DNA of 64,000 nucleotides from NCBI GenBank assembly GCA_964629015.1, contig CAZVMN010000013.1, positions 1 through 64,000 on the forward strand, read 5' to 3'. Made by a program: the position numbers and the translations under genes. This document shows, in pieces, positions 52,695 to 61,963 of the stretch. How positions within the stretch are numbered: position 1 is the first letter of the stretch; each line of letters opens with the position of its first letter. This DNA comes from Oceanococcus sp964629015 (lineage in GTDB: Bacteria > Pseudomonadota > Gammaproteobacteria > Nevskiales > Oceanococcaceae). The notes under the pieces were generated by a model, which worked only from the letters and a program-made list of their open reading frames with translations, had not been told where the DNA came from and made no database searches.

Positions 52695-54943
52695 AGGTTG
52701 CTGTACTTGTTGCGCAGGCGTTGACGGATAATTTCAGCCAGTGTGTTGAACACAAAGGTGAACAGGAACAGCACCAGACCGGCCAGGAACAAAATGCGGA
52801 AATGGGTGCTGCCGACTTCCGACTCCGGCATCTCCACCGCGATGTTGGCGGACAAGGTGCGGAAGCCTTCGAAGATGTTGAAATCCATAATCGGCGTGTT
52901 GCCTGTGGCCATCAGCACGATCATGGTTTCACCCACGGCACGCCCGAAGCCGATCATCAGCGCCGAGAACATGCCCGGGCTGGCGGTTGGCAGAACCACG
53001 CGCACCAGGGTTTGCCACGGTGTCGCGCCTAACGCCAGAGAGCCTTGGGTGAGTTGTTTGGGTACGCTGAAAACGGCATCTTCGGCGATCGAGAAGATCG
53101 TCGGGATCACCGCGAAGCCCATCGCCAAACCGACAACCAACGAGTTGCGCTGGTCGTAGGTAATCCCCATTTCGTTGTCCAGCCAATGCGGCAAGCTGCC
53201 GCCGAAGAATGCGGCCTCAATGGGTTGGCTCAGACTCAAAGCCAGGGTGATCGACAGGATGATGGGGATCACCAGCAGCAGCGGTTGCCATCCGTCCGGA
53301 ACACGATGGCGCAGCGACGCCGGTGCCAGGGTCCACAGCCAACCGGTCAATGGCAGCGTGATGGGCAGGAACAGAATGATCAGAAACACACCCGGCAAAT
53401 GCGTTTCGATGAACGGCGCCAGCCACAAACCGGCGAGGAAGCCGAGAATCACCGTTGGCAGGGCTTCCATCACTTCGATCGCCGGTTTGACCAGTTGGCG
53501 CAAACCGGATGACATGAAATATGCGGTGTAGATGGCGCCGGCCAGGGCCAGTGGGACTGCGAAGAGCATGGCGTAGAACGCCGCTTTGAGGGTGCCAAAC
53601 GCCAACGGCGAGAGGCTGAATTTGGGTTCGAAGTCGCTGTTGGCGGCTGAGGACTGCCACGTGTAGTCGGGTTCTGGATAGCTCTCGTACCAGATCTTGC
53701 CCCACAACGCTTGGAACGACACTTCGGGGTGTTCGTTGTGCAGCTTGACGACCAGAATGCCGCGATCAGCATGCTCGACCAGCATCACGTTGGCACGCGG
53801 GGCAATCGCGCCGATCTGCAGACCTTTGACCGGCAGGACCTGCTCAGCGAGCTCACGCTCCGACGTGGCGTAGTACGCGCCAAGCGTGCCGTTGGCAGCC
53901 AAAGACATGAATCCACGACGACGTTGTTCGCTGATCAAGGCCTCAACGTTGGCGCCTTCGGCCGCGTGAAAACTGCGCACGTTCTGCAACGTGTAGTCGA
54001 CGCTCTTGGGCGTGCGCAACGGGAAATACTGGGTAATCTTCCCATCATCGGTAGCGACCACCAGCGACAATCCACCCGACAACATATCCACGGCCGTAAT
54101 GGTGTCACCGACAGCCGCGGCGGTGATGGTTTGAATCAACTTCGGTGTGTCGAAGCGCCGGATGTCGTAGTAGTAGATTTCCGCACTGGCAAAGTTGAAC
54201 GCGTAGAGCCAGTCCTGCAGGGGGTCCATCAGCATGGCATCGACGCGGCGCGGCAGGGTCAATGTGCGTTGTCCGACTTCATCAAGGCTGACTGACTCAT
54301 CGAAGAACGAGGTCGACTTCTCAAATTGTTTGAGCGTGATGCGGGTGTCATCAACCAGCGCCATGGTCAGCTGGTCATCGTTTTCACGAACCACCAATTG
54401 ATCGCCAGCAGGCGCACTGAGCCCGTCGGTTCCATACGGGAACTCGATGCGTGGCGTGATGGTGCGCTCACCGTCAGCCGGGTAGTCCAGACGATATTTG
54501 TGCTGGAGCAGAACGATGCGCTGATCTGCAGTCAGAACTGCGATGGTGCTCTTGGACTTGTCCACATGGGTGGCGGCAACCAGTGGCGTATCCAGATCAT
54601 GCTGGAGTGTGAGTGTCCCGTCGCTGAGGTCGAAGAACCGCAGTTGGCCATCCTCGGAGACGCGCAGAGCCAGCTCACTTTGTTCCTCGATCGCATACAG
54701 CAAGCTCCGATCGCCGCTGTCGGCAGGCAGGCTGAACTGGTTCAGCGCCTCCAACGAAGCGGGCTTGAAGATCGGAAGGACCACCCACAGCAGGTAGAAG
54801 AAAATCAGCACCACGGCAAAGATGACGCCAATACCACCGACGGTCACGCCGGCCGCAGCCAGCTTGTCCTTGGTATAGCGCCATTTCATCAAGCTGGCAC
54901 TGGCGAAGACGGTGCCGTCCGTGGTGTCGCTGGCGTTGCTCAT
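52691..54943 (-). CDS. pstC: phosphate ABC transporter permease PstC, long form
   Basis: 750 residues, about 430 more than E. coli PstC. After a membrane helix (about 37-57), residues about 75-420 form a beta-rich periplasmic insert with repeated propeller-like strands (QLRFFDLSDGTLTLQHD, KSTIAVLTADQRIVLLQ, LSLVVATDDGKITQYF). The permease core begins near 450 and has the EAA loop GSLALGATPWQTLVRVVLP. The insert partners PstA's insert and may shape phosphate-binding-protein docking; that is inference. Confidence 0.92.
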   Translation of the reverse strand: MSNASDTTDGTVFASASLMKWRYTKDKLAAAGVTVGGIGVIFAVVLIFFYLLWVVLPIFKPASLEALNQFSLPADSGDRSLLYAIEEQSELALRVSEDGQLRFFDLSDGTLTLQHDLDTPLVAATHVDKSKSTIAVLTADQRIVLLQHKYRLDYPADGERTITPRIEFPYGTDGLSAPAGDQLVVRENDDQLTMALVDDTRITLKQFEKSTSFFDESVSLDEVGQRTLTLPRRVDAMLMDPLQDWLYAFNFASAEIYYYDIRRFDTPKLIQTITAAAVGDTITAVDMLSGGLSLVVATDDGKITQYFPLRTPKSVDYTLQNVRSFHAAEGANVEALISEQRRRGFMSLAANGTLGAYYATSERELAEQVLPVKGLQIGAIAPRANVMLVEHADRGILVVKLHNEHPEVSFQALWGKIWYESYPEPDYTWQSSAANSDFEPKFSLSPLAFGTLKAAFYAMLFAVPLALAGAIYTAYFMSSGLRQLVKPAIEVMEALPTVILGFLAGLWLAPFIETHLPGVFLIILFLPITLPLTGWLWTLAPASLRHRVPDGWQPLLLVIPIILSITLALSLSQPIEAAFFGGSLPHWLDNEMGITYDQRNSLVVGLAMGFAVIPTIFSIAEDAVFSVPKQLTQGSLALGATPWQTLVRVVLPTASPGMFSALMIGFGRAVGETMIVLMATGNTPIMDFNIFEGFRTLSANIAVEMPESEVGSTHFRILFLAGLVLFLFTFVFNTLAEIIRQRLRNKYSNL

Positions 54944-54983
54944 GCCTTTAGCCTGTCGTCCTGAGTATCGTGGGTGTGCAAAA

Positions 54984-55008
54984 GCCTTCGCGTGTGCGAA
55001 GGCCTTTT
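54984..55008. terminator. bidirectional hairpin terminator between porin and pstC
   Basis: GCCTTCGC-GTGT-GCGAAGGC is a perfect 8-bp stem flanked by AAAA on one side and CTTTT on the other. On the minus strand it follows the porin gene and precedes pstC, so it may lower pstCAB-phoU expression relative to pstS and the porin. Confidence 0.7.
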
Positions 55009-55027
55009 CCGTTCGGTCGCGTCGAGA

Positions 55028-56032
55028 TTACTTGGCTTGACCGAAGTTGTGCTGAATGCCGATACCGATGGTTGAGAACTCTTCGGCTTGGACATCATTG
55101 GAACGGTCGCTGTAGTAGGCATACAACTTGGTCGATTTGGCCAGTTTATGGTCCACACCGGCGACCAAAAGATCGGAGCCTGGAGATTCTTCGACCGAAT
55201 CGTCATCAGCGCTGGCCCACTGCAGTTTCAGTTTGGTCGCGCTGGTCACATTCATCGCAGCGCTGACCACATAGCCGAGGCCATCGGTGCCACTGCCATC
55301 GGAGTTTTCAGATTGCTGGATGATTGCGCCAAGCTGGAACATGCCGATGTTGGTCTGACCGCTGAGACGATAACTATCGCGGGCATCAATTTCGCTGTTG
55401 ACTGCGAAAGCCAACTGGAACTTGTCGTGGCTGTAGGTCACCGAAGCGGAAACGGCATCGGCCAAACCATCGCCTTGCGCACCGTCAGAACCACCACCGG
55501 AGTCGGTGCCCGGGTTGCTGGCGTCGTCATCGCCAGGCACCAGCATGGCCCAAAACTGCAGATTGCCCACTTTCGGCGACATGTAGTTGATGGTGTCGGA
55601 GATGCGATCTTGACCGCCGAGCACGCCATCTATATCGGCCAAATGGTAGTCACTGAATTGATCGACCTTCAGCTCGGCCTTTTTGAAAGGCGTGTCATAA
55701 ACGCCGACAAACACGCTGCCCCAGGTGCCCTTCAACCCGACAACGCTGTTGCGCTGGCGCAGCATATCGCGATCTTCGGAGCGCAGGCGTTCGTCAAAAT
55801 TGACTTCATACTCTAGGCGGTAGAACACATCCAGGCTGTCGGTGATCGCATGGGTGTTATGGAAACCCAGACGTGAGGCGTTGCTGTTGGTTTGGATCGC
55901 ACTGTCCGAACCACCTTCCTCGGTGCTATTGATGGACACGTCAGCGCGTCCATAGATATGCGGCATCTCCACGCTAGCGTAGGCCGGCGCCACCATAAGA
56001 CTGGCCAGTGCCAGTGAGTATTTTGTTTTCAT
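55028..56032 (-). CDS. outer-membrane general porin within the pst locus
   Basis: 334 residues. Signal peptide MKTKYSLALASLMVAPAYA. The rest has the 16-stranded Gram-negative porin pattern (IYGRADVSINST at the start, GLKGTWGSVFVGVYDTPFKKAE in the loop 3 region, the final strand GIGIQHNFGQAK). An acidic, Asp-rich loop lies near residues 175-195. It is not OprP-like by length. Its position between pstS and pstC, downstream of the pstS Pho box, suggests induction by phosphate starvation and a role in phosphate entry. Confidence 0.85.
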   Translation of the reverse strand: MKTKYSLALASLMVAPAYASVEMPHIYGRADVSINSTEEGGSDSAIQTNSNASRLGFHNTHAITDSLDVFYRLEYEVNFDERLRSEDRDMLRQRNSVVGLKGTWGSVFVGVYDTPFKKAELKVDQFSDYHLADIDGVLGGQDRISDTINYMSPKVGNLQFWAMLVPGDDDASNPGTDSGGGSDGAQGDGLADAVSASVTYSHDKFQLAFAVNSEIDARDSYRLSGQTNIGMFQLGAIIQQSENSDGSGTDGLGYVVSAAMNVTSATKLKLQWASADDDSVEESPGSDLLVAGVDHKLAKSTKLYAYYSDRSNDVQAEEFSTIGIGIQHNFGQAK

Positions 56033-56063
56033 TGTCGTATTTACCTTCCGAGAAGAAAGACGC

Positions 56064-56096
56064 GAACAGCCCGGCGCGGGTCATTCGCATCTGTTC
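56064..56096 (-). other. stem-loop between pstS and the porin gene
   Basis: GAACAG (56064-56069) pairs with CTGTTC (56091-56096), and an inner CCCG/CGGG pair sits inside. There is no U-tract. It could stabilise the pstS end of a processed transcript. Confidence 0.35.
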
Positions 56097-56110
56097 ATGG
56101 TTGCCGTGTT

Positions 56111-57076
56111 TTATTTCGCTTTTTTGAGTTGGATGTCAGCGAGCTTCTTGGGCAGCGGAACATAGCCGTCCTTCACCACAACTTCTTGGCCTTGTTTGGA
56201 CATGATCAGCTTGATGAACTCGCGCTCCAGCGGAGCCAGCGGCTTGTTCGGGTGCTTGTTGACGTAGATATAGAGCAGACGCGACAGCGGGTATTTGCCG
56301 GAGACAGCGTTGTCTGGTGTCGGCTCGTAGGCTTTATCGCCTTCTTTCTTGGCCAGCGGCAGGGCACGCACACCGGAGGTGCGATAGCCAACGCCGGAAT
56401 AGCCGATGGCATTCAGACCAGTGCTGATGGATTGCACCACCGACGCCGAACCCGGCTGCTCGTTGACGTTGTTCTTGAAGTCGCCTTTGCACAGCGCAAC
56501 CGATTTGAAGTAGCCGTAGGTGCCGGAGACCGAGTTACGACCGTACAGTTGCAACGGACGGTTGGCCCAATCGCCCGACATGCCCAACTCGCCCCAGCGC
56601 TGGACGTCGTTCAATCCGCCGCATTTGCGGGTTGAGGAGAAAATCGCATCGACCTGCGGAATGCTCAGCGATGTGATGGGATTGTCTTTGTTCACGTATA
56701 CGGCCAACGCGTCGATGGCTACGCCGATCGGGGTCGGAGCGTATCCGAACTTTTTCTCGAAGGCTTCGACTTCACCGCTTTTCATCATACGGCTCATCGG
56801 GCCGAAATTGGCCGTGCCTTCGGTCAGCGCCGGCGGTGCGGTTGAGGACCCCGCCGCCTGAACCTGAATGTTCACGTTCGGATAGATGCGTTTGAACTCT
56901 TCGGTCCACAAGGTCATCAGATTGGCCAGCGTGTCGGAACCGACGCTGGAGATGTTGCCGGACACGCCGGATGACTTGCTGTAGGCCGGCAAGGCGGGAT
57001 CCACGCCACTTGCTAGCGAGGAGGTGGCGACACCCAGACCGAGCGTCGCGACGGAAATCAGAGAAATGAGCTTCAT
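56111..57076 (-). CDS. pstS: phosphate-binding protein PstS
   Basis: 321 residues. Signal peptide ends near SSLASG. Phosphate-pocket segments SVGSDTLAN, QAAGSSTAPPALTEG and NSVSGTYGYF are visible, of the PstS type that accompanies long PstC/PstA. It captures phosphate in the periplasm for PstCAB. A Pho box lies about 90 bp upstream, so expression should be PhoB-dependent. It is followed by a porin gene. Confidence 0.93.
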   Translation of the reverse strand: MKLISLISVATLGLGVATSSLASGVDPALPAYSKSSGVSGNISSVGSDTLANLMTLWTEEFKRIYPNVNIQVQAAGSSTAPPALTEGTANFGPMSRMMKSGEVEAFEKKFGYAPTPIGVAIDALAVYVNKDNPITSLSIPQVDAIFSSTRKCGGLNDVQRWGELGMSGDWANRPLQLYGRNSVSGTYGYFKSVALCKGDFKNNVNEQPGSASVVQSISTGLNAIGYSGVGYRTSGVRALPLAKKEGDKAYEPTPDNAVSGKYPLSRLLYIYVNKHPNKPLAPLEREFIKLIMSKQGQEVVVKDGYVPLPKKLADIQLKKAK

Positions 57077-57164
57077 CGTTGTCCATTCCTTAAGTTGTTG
57101 GACGGGTGCCGGCGCGCGTTAAGGGCGCGGCGGCGTTTTGATGGAGCGCACGATAAAGACGAAG

Positions 57165-57183
57165 TGTGACAGTTATATGACAA
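57165..57183 (-). promoter_or_regulatory. Pho box upstream of pstS
   Basis: On the minus strand the sequence is TTGTCATATAACTGTCACA, two TGTCA half-sites 11 bp apart with an AT-rich spacer, matching the PhoB consensus closely. GATAAA at 57152-57157 (TTTATC on the minus strand) is a possible -10. It lies between phoR and pstS. Confidence 0.85.
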
Positions 57184-57220
57184 AGACAGAAAAGCCTTGT
57201 CGTATCGAGAATTTCTCGGC

Positions 57221-58579
57221 TTATCCGGCCTTGGCCAGCGCGTCGCGCGTGACACTGCGTGCGCTGGGGAAATGGCAGGTAAATTCGCTGCCCTGCCCCA
57301 GCTGACTGCGTATCTTGAGCTGCCCCTCGTGGCGCTCAAGCGCATGTTTCACAATGGCTAAACCCAAACCGGTGCCGCCGGTTTCGCGCGAGCGCGCGGT
57401 GTCGGCACGGTAGAAGCGCTCGGTCAGCCGTGGCAAATCGGTTGGCGATATGCCGATGCCGGTGTCACAAACGCGTAACAAAGCGCCATTGCGACCGATT
57501 TCCCAGAAAATTTCAATCTTTCCCTGCGGGGGCGTATAGCGCAGCGCGTTACTCAGCAGATTGGAAATGATGCTGTGCAGCTCCGCCTGATTGCCGCGCA
57601 AATTCAGATTCTCATCGACATGAGCGATGAACTCGTGCTGTCCGTCGGACAGCACCATGGCCTCTTCCAATGACGCGCCGATCAATGCCGGGATATCGAC
57701 CAGTTCTTCACCGGCATGACGCCCGCTGGCTTCCAGATTGGCCAGTTTCAGAAGATCCGCGATGATTTTCTGCATGCGGCTGGCTTGTCGGCGCATTTCC
57801 TGAAGGGGGCTGTGCCAGGGCGCCAGCCCTTCCCGGTTGTCCTTGTCGCCGGCCTGCACGGCGATATCATCCGACTCTGCTTCCTGCGCCATCATATCCA
57901 GATAGCCGCGCAGCACCGTTAGCGGTGTGCGCAGTTCATGTGAGGCGTTAGCAACGAAATCCCGACGGCTTTGTTCGAGTTGTTTCATCTTTGTGACATC
58001 GCGAGCGATCAAGAGCTTCTGTCCCTGTCCGTAAGCAATCACGCGGATCCATAGAATGCGACCGGATTCGGCGGGCCCGGCAATTTCTATGCCGGTCTTC
58101 TCGACGTCGTCGGCCGCCAGGTAGGCTGCAAACTCAGGATGGCGGATCAAATGGCTGATGCGAATGCCGCGGTCACGCTTGCCTTCCAGTTCCAGAAGAT
58201 TGGTAGCAGCCTCGTTGAACCAGCTGATGCAGCCGTCGGGGTCCAGAACAACGGCGGCGTCGGGCAAGGCCGCCGTTGATGCCCGAAACTCCGACACGAT
58301 CGCGCGCAATTGGCGTTTGCGTTTTTTGCCCTGCTTCCAGCGCTCGTAAGAACCGGTGTAGATCTCTCGCCAAACACCGACGCCATCCGGCAATTCGTGT
58401 TTCTTGGGAGCGTCCAGCCAACGCAGTAACGCGGCGGCGTGCCAAAGTTGCTGCCAGATGAAGCCCATCAGGCCCAGGCAAAATCCAAGCAGCGGCGCTT
58501 CAAACGGCAGAGCCAACAGGGTGCCCAAGCTGGCGTAGCCCAGCAGCCGCAAAAGCTCGGCTTGAAGCGCTCGTTTCAT
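57221..58579 (-). CDS. phoR: phosphate sensor histidine kinase PhoR
   Basis: 452 residues. Two N-terminal membrane helices (about 12-50) have almost no periplasmic loop between them, as in PhoR. A PAS domain spans about 95-195, HisKA has the phosphorylated His at residue 214 in NASHELRTPL, and the ATPase domain has the N and G boxes (NLLSNALRYTPP, DTGIGIS, GGTGLGLAIVKHAL). It phosphorylates PhoB under phosphate limitation. The start overlaps the phoB stop by 1 base. Confidence 0.95.
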   Translation of the reverse strand: MKRALQAELLRLLGYASLGTLLALPFEAPLLGFCLGLMGFIWQQLWHAAALLRWLDAPKKHELPDGVGVWREIYTGSYERWKQGKKRKRQLRAIVSEFRASTAALPDAAVVLDPDGCISWFNEAATNLLELEGKRDRGIRISHLIRHPEFAAYLAADDVEKTGIEIAGPAESGRILWIRVIAYGQGQKLLIARDVTKMKQLEQSRRDFVANASHELRTPLTVLRGYLDMMAQEAESDDIAVQAGDKDNREGLAPWHSPLQEMRRQASRMQKIIADLLKLANLEASGRHAGEELVDIPALIGASLEEAMVLSDGQHEFIAHVDENLNLRGNQAELHSIISNLLSNALRYTPPQGKIEIFWEIGRNGALLRVCDTGIGISPTDLPRLTERFYRADTARSRETGGTGLGLAIVKHALERHEGQLKIRSQLGQGSEFTCHFPSARSVTRDALAKAG

Positions 58580-59295
58580 CAGCTCGGCGTGGCCGAGAAG
58601 CGGTAGCCGGTCCCGCGTACGGTCTGGATAAGATTGTCTTTGCCAGCCGGTGCAAGAGCTTTGCGCAGGCGGCGAATGTGAACATCCACCGTACGTTCCT
58701 CGATGTAGACGTTCTGGCCCCAGATACGATCGAGAAGCTGCTCGCGGCTGTAGACCCTGTCCGGGTGGCTGGTGAAGAAATGCAGCAGACGATACTCGGT
58801 GGGGCCGAGGTTGACGGATTGTCCGTTGGCTTCGACACGCTGCGCAGCAACGTTGATCTCAATACCGCCAAACTCGATGCGCTCGTCGCTGCCACCCGGC
58901 ACCGTGCGGCGCAGGACCGCGCTGATGCGAGCGACCAACTCGGCTGTGGAAAACGGTTTGGTCACATAATCGTCACATCCCGTGTTCAAGCCTTTGACCT
59001 TGTCGCCTTCTTCCCCTCGCGCCGTCAGCATAATCAGCGGAATATCGGCGAAGGTGGCCGCGGCTTTGAGTTCGCGTGCAAACTCAAGACCGCTGGTGAC
59101 GGGCATCATCCAGTCAATCAATATGAGGTCCGGGCGGTGTTCGGCCAGCGCCAGACGTGCGGCAGCAGCATCCTCCGCAGCTTCAACCTGAAAGCCTTCT
59201 CGTTCCAGGGAAAAACGCAGTAGGTCGCGGATCGGCTTTTCATCCTCAACAACCAGGATGTTTTTGCCGCGCATAGAAGAATCAATCACGGTCAT
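58579..59295 (-). CDS. phoB: phosphate response regulator PhoB
   Basis: 238 residues. Receiver domain with the phospho-acceptor Asp at residue 61 (LILIDWMMP), Lys in VTKPFS, and an OmpR-type winged helix (LGPTEYRLLHFFTSHPDRVYSREQLL, RTVDVHIRRLRKAL). It activates the Pho regulon. A Pho box 40-60 bp upstream implies autoregulation. A later ATG at 59274 would also leave the receiver intact. Confidence 0.96.
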   Translation of the reverse strand: MTVIDSSMRGKNILVVEDEKPIRDLLRFSLEREGFQVEAAEDAAAARLALAEHRPDLILIDWMMPVTSGLEFARELKAAATFADIPLIMLTARGEEGDKVKGLNTGCDDYVTKPFSTAELVARISAVLRRTVPGGSDERIEFGGIEINVAAQRVEANGQSVNLGPTEYRLLHFFTSHPDRVYSREQLLDRIWGQNVYIEERTVDVHIRRLRKALAPAGKDNLIQTVRGTGYRFSATPS

Positions 59296-59336
59296 TCATT
59301 ACAGTCCAATTTGACCCGCATAGTCTCCACCGCGAG

Positions 59337-59355
59337 TATGACAGTGGTGTGACAA
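59337..59355 (-). promoter_or_regulatory. Pho box upstream of phoB
   Basis: The minus-strand sequence TTGTCACACCACTGTCATA has two TGTCA half-sites 11 bp apart, the same spacing as before pstS, but with a GC-richer spacer. It sits in the gap between pepN and phoB. Confidence 0.8.
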
Positions 59356-59407
59356 TCGGGCCAGGGCTTTGAATTTCCGGCGATTTCCAGGCAACTGGCG
59401 GTCGAGA

Positions 59408-61963
59408 TCAGTGACCCAGGATCCTTTGAGCTTGCTCCAACACATCCGCGGATGACGCTTGCGCGACGATGCGCTGCAATGCCTCACGCAGGGGTTCTGC
59501 GGCCTCCGCAGCCAATCCAGCAAGTCCGGCGAACGGCGTGATCAGCCGCGCGGCAAGCTGCGGGTTCAGCTTGTCGTAAATCAATATCTGATCGGCCAAC
59601 AGCGCGACACCCTGCTCGTCTTGGCTATGCAAAGCGGACAAATTCAGCATGCCGAAGGTACCGATCAAAGCGCGCACCCGATTCGGGTTGCCCTGATCAA
59701 ACGCGGGGTGTTCAAGCAGCGTGCGAACGGCGTCAAGGCCCGCTTGTCCATCACGTGCCGCTTGCAGTGCAAACCAACGATCCAGGACCAGTTTGTCGCT
59801 GCGATACGTGTCATAAAACGCTTGCAACAATTCATCGCGCTGCGGAGCACTTGTTTGGTTGAGTGCTTGGAGAGCGGCCAGTCGATCGGTGAGATTGTCA
59901 CTTTGGTGATACAGCATTGCGGCCTGTGCCCAGGCCTCGCTGTCACCACGGATGCACCACAGACGCAGCAGACATGCACGCAAGCTGCGCCGCGCTGCGG
60001 CTTGGGGTTCGAATGCGTAGGGTGACGCGGATGTCATCATTGCGCCTACACGTTGCGCAAGCGCTGTATTCAAAATCCGGGCCAGGGCCAACTCCGTGGC
60101 GCGCACCGCGTCGGTCAGTTGTAGAGGGTTTAGCGCCGGGTAGCGCATGGTCAACTCGTCAGCCGATGGCGGTGTCAGCAAAGCGGCAATCACCGCGCCG
60201 TCGCCCTCGCCGTTCATGACTTCGCAGAAAACTTGAAGGTGCGCATCGTCGAGCACTTCACCGGCATACACCGCATCGATCATCGACAAATACAGCCGCT
60301 GCGCGGCTTCCCAGCGCGAGAACGGATCGGCGGCGTGACGCACGATATGCTCAAGTTGTGCATGGGTGTAGGCGTAATCCCAGGTGACCGGCGCGGACAA
60401 AGCTTCAAACAGCACCGGCACGGGGCGTTCCGGCAAGTCGAAAGTGAAGCTTTGTTGGGCTTGATCGAAACTCAGAACTTCACCATTGACCATGGCGGCG
60501 CCGTTGCTGTCGAGCAGACTCAGCCGGATTGGGATCAGGACCGAAACCGCATCGGGGTTGGTCGGCACGCTCTGGGTGCAGGTTAACGTATAGCGGCCAG
60601 CATCCCAGTTTTCCTGGATGGCAACACATGGGGTGCCAGCCTGGTTGTACCAGCGCTGAATACCACTGATGTCGAGTTGATTGGCGTCGCCGTGGGCAGC
60701 GAGAAAGTCTTCGATGGTCACGGCTTGTCCATCGTGGCGCTCGAAGTACAAATCCATGCCACGGCGAAAACCGCTTTCGCCCACCAGCGCGTGCAGCAGG
60801 CGAACCAGTTCTGCCCCTTTTTCATACACCGTGACGGTGTAGAAATTGTTCATTTCCACGTAGGAATCCGGGCGCACCGGATGGGCCAGTGGGCCGGCGT
60901 CTTCCGCGAACTGACGTGCGCGCAGGAATTTCACCTGTTCGATGCGTTGTGCGGGGCCGGCGCCGCAATCGGCCGAGAATTGTTGATCGCGGAAAACTGT
61001 CAAGCCTTCTTTGAGGCTGAGTTGGAACCAGTCCCGGCAAGTCACGCGATTGCCGGTCCAATTGTGGAAATACTCGTGCCCGATGACCGCTTCAACGGCG
61101 GCAAAATCGGCGTCGGTGGCGGTTTCGGGGCTGGCCAGAACATATTTCGGATTGAAGATGTTCAGGCCTTTGTTTTCCATCGCGCCCATATTGAACGCCC
61201 CGGCAACCACGACCGAGTAGGTGTTGAGGTCGTAGGCCAAGCCATAGCGCTGTTCATCCCACTGCATCGAACGCACCAGGGAATCGATTGCGTGGTCCAT
61301 GCGATCTTCGATGCCGTGATCACAGTAGAACGCGATATCCACTTCGCGCCCTTCACTGGTGGTGTAAGGCCGTGTTTTGCAGGCCATGTCGCCGGCAACC
61401 ACAGCGAACAGGTAGCAGGGTTTGGGATGCGGGTCCGACCAACTCACGCGATGTCGGCCGTTGGGCAAATCTTCCACGCTGCTGCGCTCACCGTTGGCGA
61501 GCAGAATGGGATAACGGCCCTTGTCGGCCTCAATCTCCACCTCGAATACCGACATCACGTCAGGGCGATCAAGCGCATAGGTAATGCGCGAGAAGCCGTG
61601 TGACTCGCATTGCGTGCACAAAATACCGCCGGCCGCGTACAGGCCTTCCAGGCTGGTGTTGCTGAACGGGTCGAGTTGGACCGTGGTCTCCAACACAAAG
61701 CGTTGCGGCGGTGCGTTGATGCTCAGACTGGCGTCATCACAGGTATACGCCGTGCTGTCTAGGGTTTGTCCGTCGATACGCAGGTCGACCAGGGTCATTT
61801 TGCGACCATCCAGGATCAGAGGTCCTGGTGAGGGGCTATCGCTTTGGATCTGCATCGTGGTGTGCACGAGGACATGATCGTCTTGCACATCAAAACGCAT
61901 GCTGATGTGCGGGATTTGCCAGATGCTGGGTCGGTAATCTTTGAGATATTGACGTTGTTTCAT
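59408..61963 (-). CDS. pepN: aminopeptidase N
   Basis: 851 residues of the M1 family. The substrate-binding GAMENKGLNIF and the zinc site HEYFHNW followed by the distal Glu in LKEGLTVFRDQQFSAD are intact, of the gammaproteobacterial PepN type. It removes N-terminal residues from peptides in the cytoplasm. The ATG at 61963 (MKQRQYLKDYRPS) matches the usual N-terminus; a much longer open frame upstream is only a shadow of the hydrolase gene. It overlaps that gene by 4 bases. Confidence 0.94.
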   Translation of the reverse strand: MKQRQYLKDYRPSIWQIPHISMRFDVQDDHVLVHTTMQIQSDSPSPGPLILDGRKMTLVDLRIDGQTLDSTAYTCDDASLSINAPPQRFVLETTVQLDPFSNTSLEGLYAAGGILCTQCESHGFSRITYALDRPDVMSVFEVEIEADKGRYPILLANGERSSVEDLPNGRHRVSWSDPHPKPCYLFAVVAGDMACKTRPYTTSEGREVDIAFYCDHGIEDRMDHAIDSLVRSMQWDEQRYGLAYDLNTYSVVVAGAFNMGAMENKGLNIFNPKYVLASPETATDADFAAVEAVIGHEYFHNWTGNRVTCRDWFQLSLKEGLTVFRDQQFSADCGAGPAQRIEQVKFLRARQFAEDAGPLAHPVRPDSYVEMNNFYTVTVYEKGAELVRLLHALVGESGFRRGMDLYFERHDGQAVTIEDFLAAHGDANQLDISGIQRWYNQAGTPCVAIQENWDAGRYTLTCTQSVPTNPDAVSVLIPIRLSLLDSNGAAMVNGEVLSFDQAQQSFTFDLPERPVPVLFEALSAPVTWDYAYTHAQLEHIVRHAADPFSRWEAAQRLYLSMIDAVYAGEVLDDAHLQVFCEVMNGEGDGAVIAALLTPPSADELTMRYPALNPLQLTDAVRATELALARILNTALAQRVGAMMTSASPYAFEPQAAARRSLRACLLRLWCIRGDSEAWAQAAMLYHQSDNLTDRLAALQALNQTSAPQRDELLQAFYDTYRSDKLVLDRWFALQAARDGQAGLDAVRTLLEHPAFDQGNPNRVRALIGTFGMLNLSALHSQDEQGVALLADQILIYDKLNPQLAARLITPFAGLAGLAAEAAEPLREALQRIVAQASSADVLEQAQRILGH

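Noticed and set aside
60677..61603. 308-residue plus-strand open frame
   Set aside because: Antisense to pepN, which has intact catalytic motifs.
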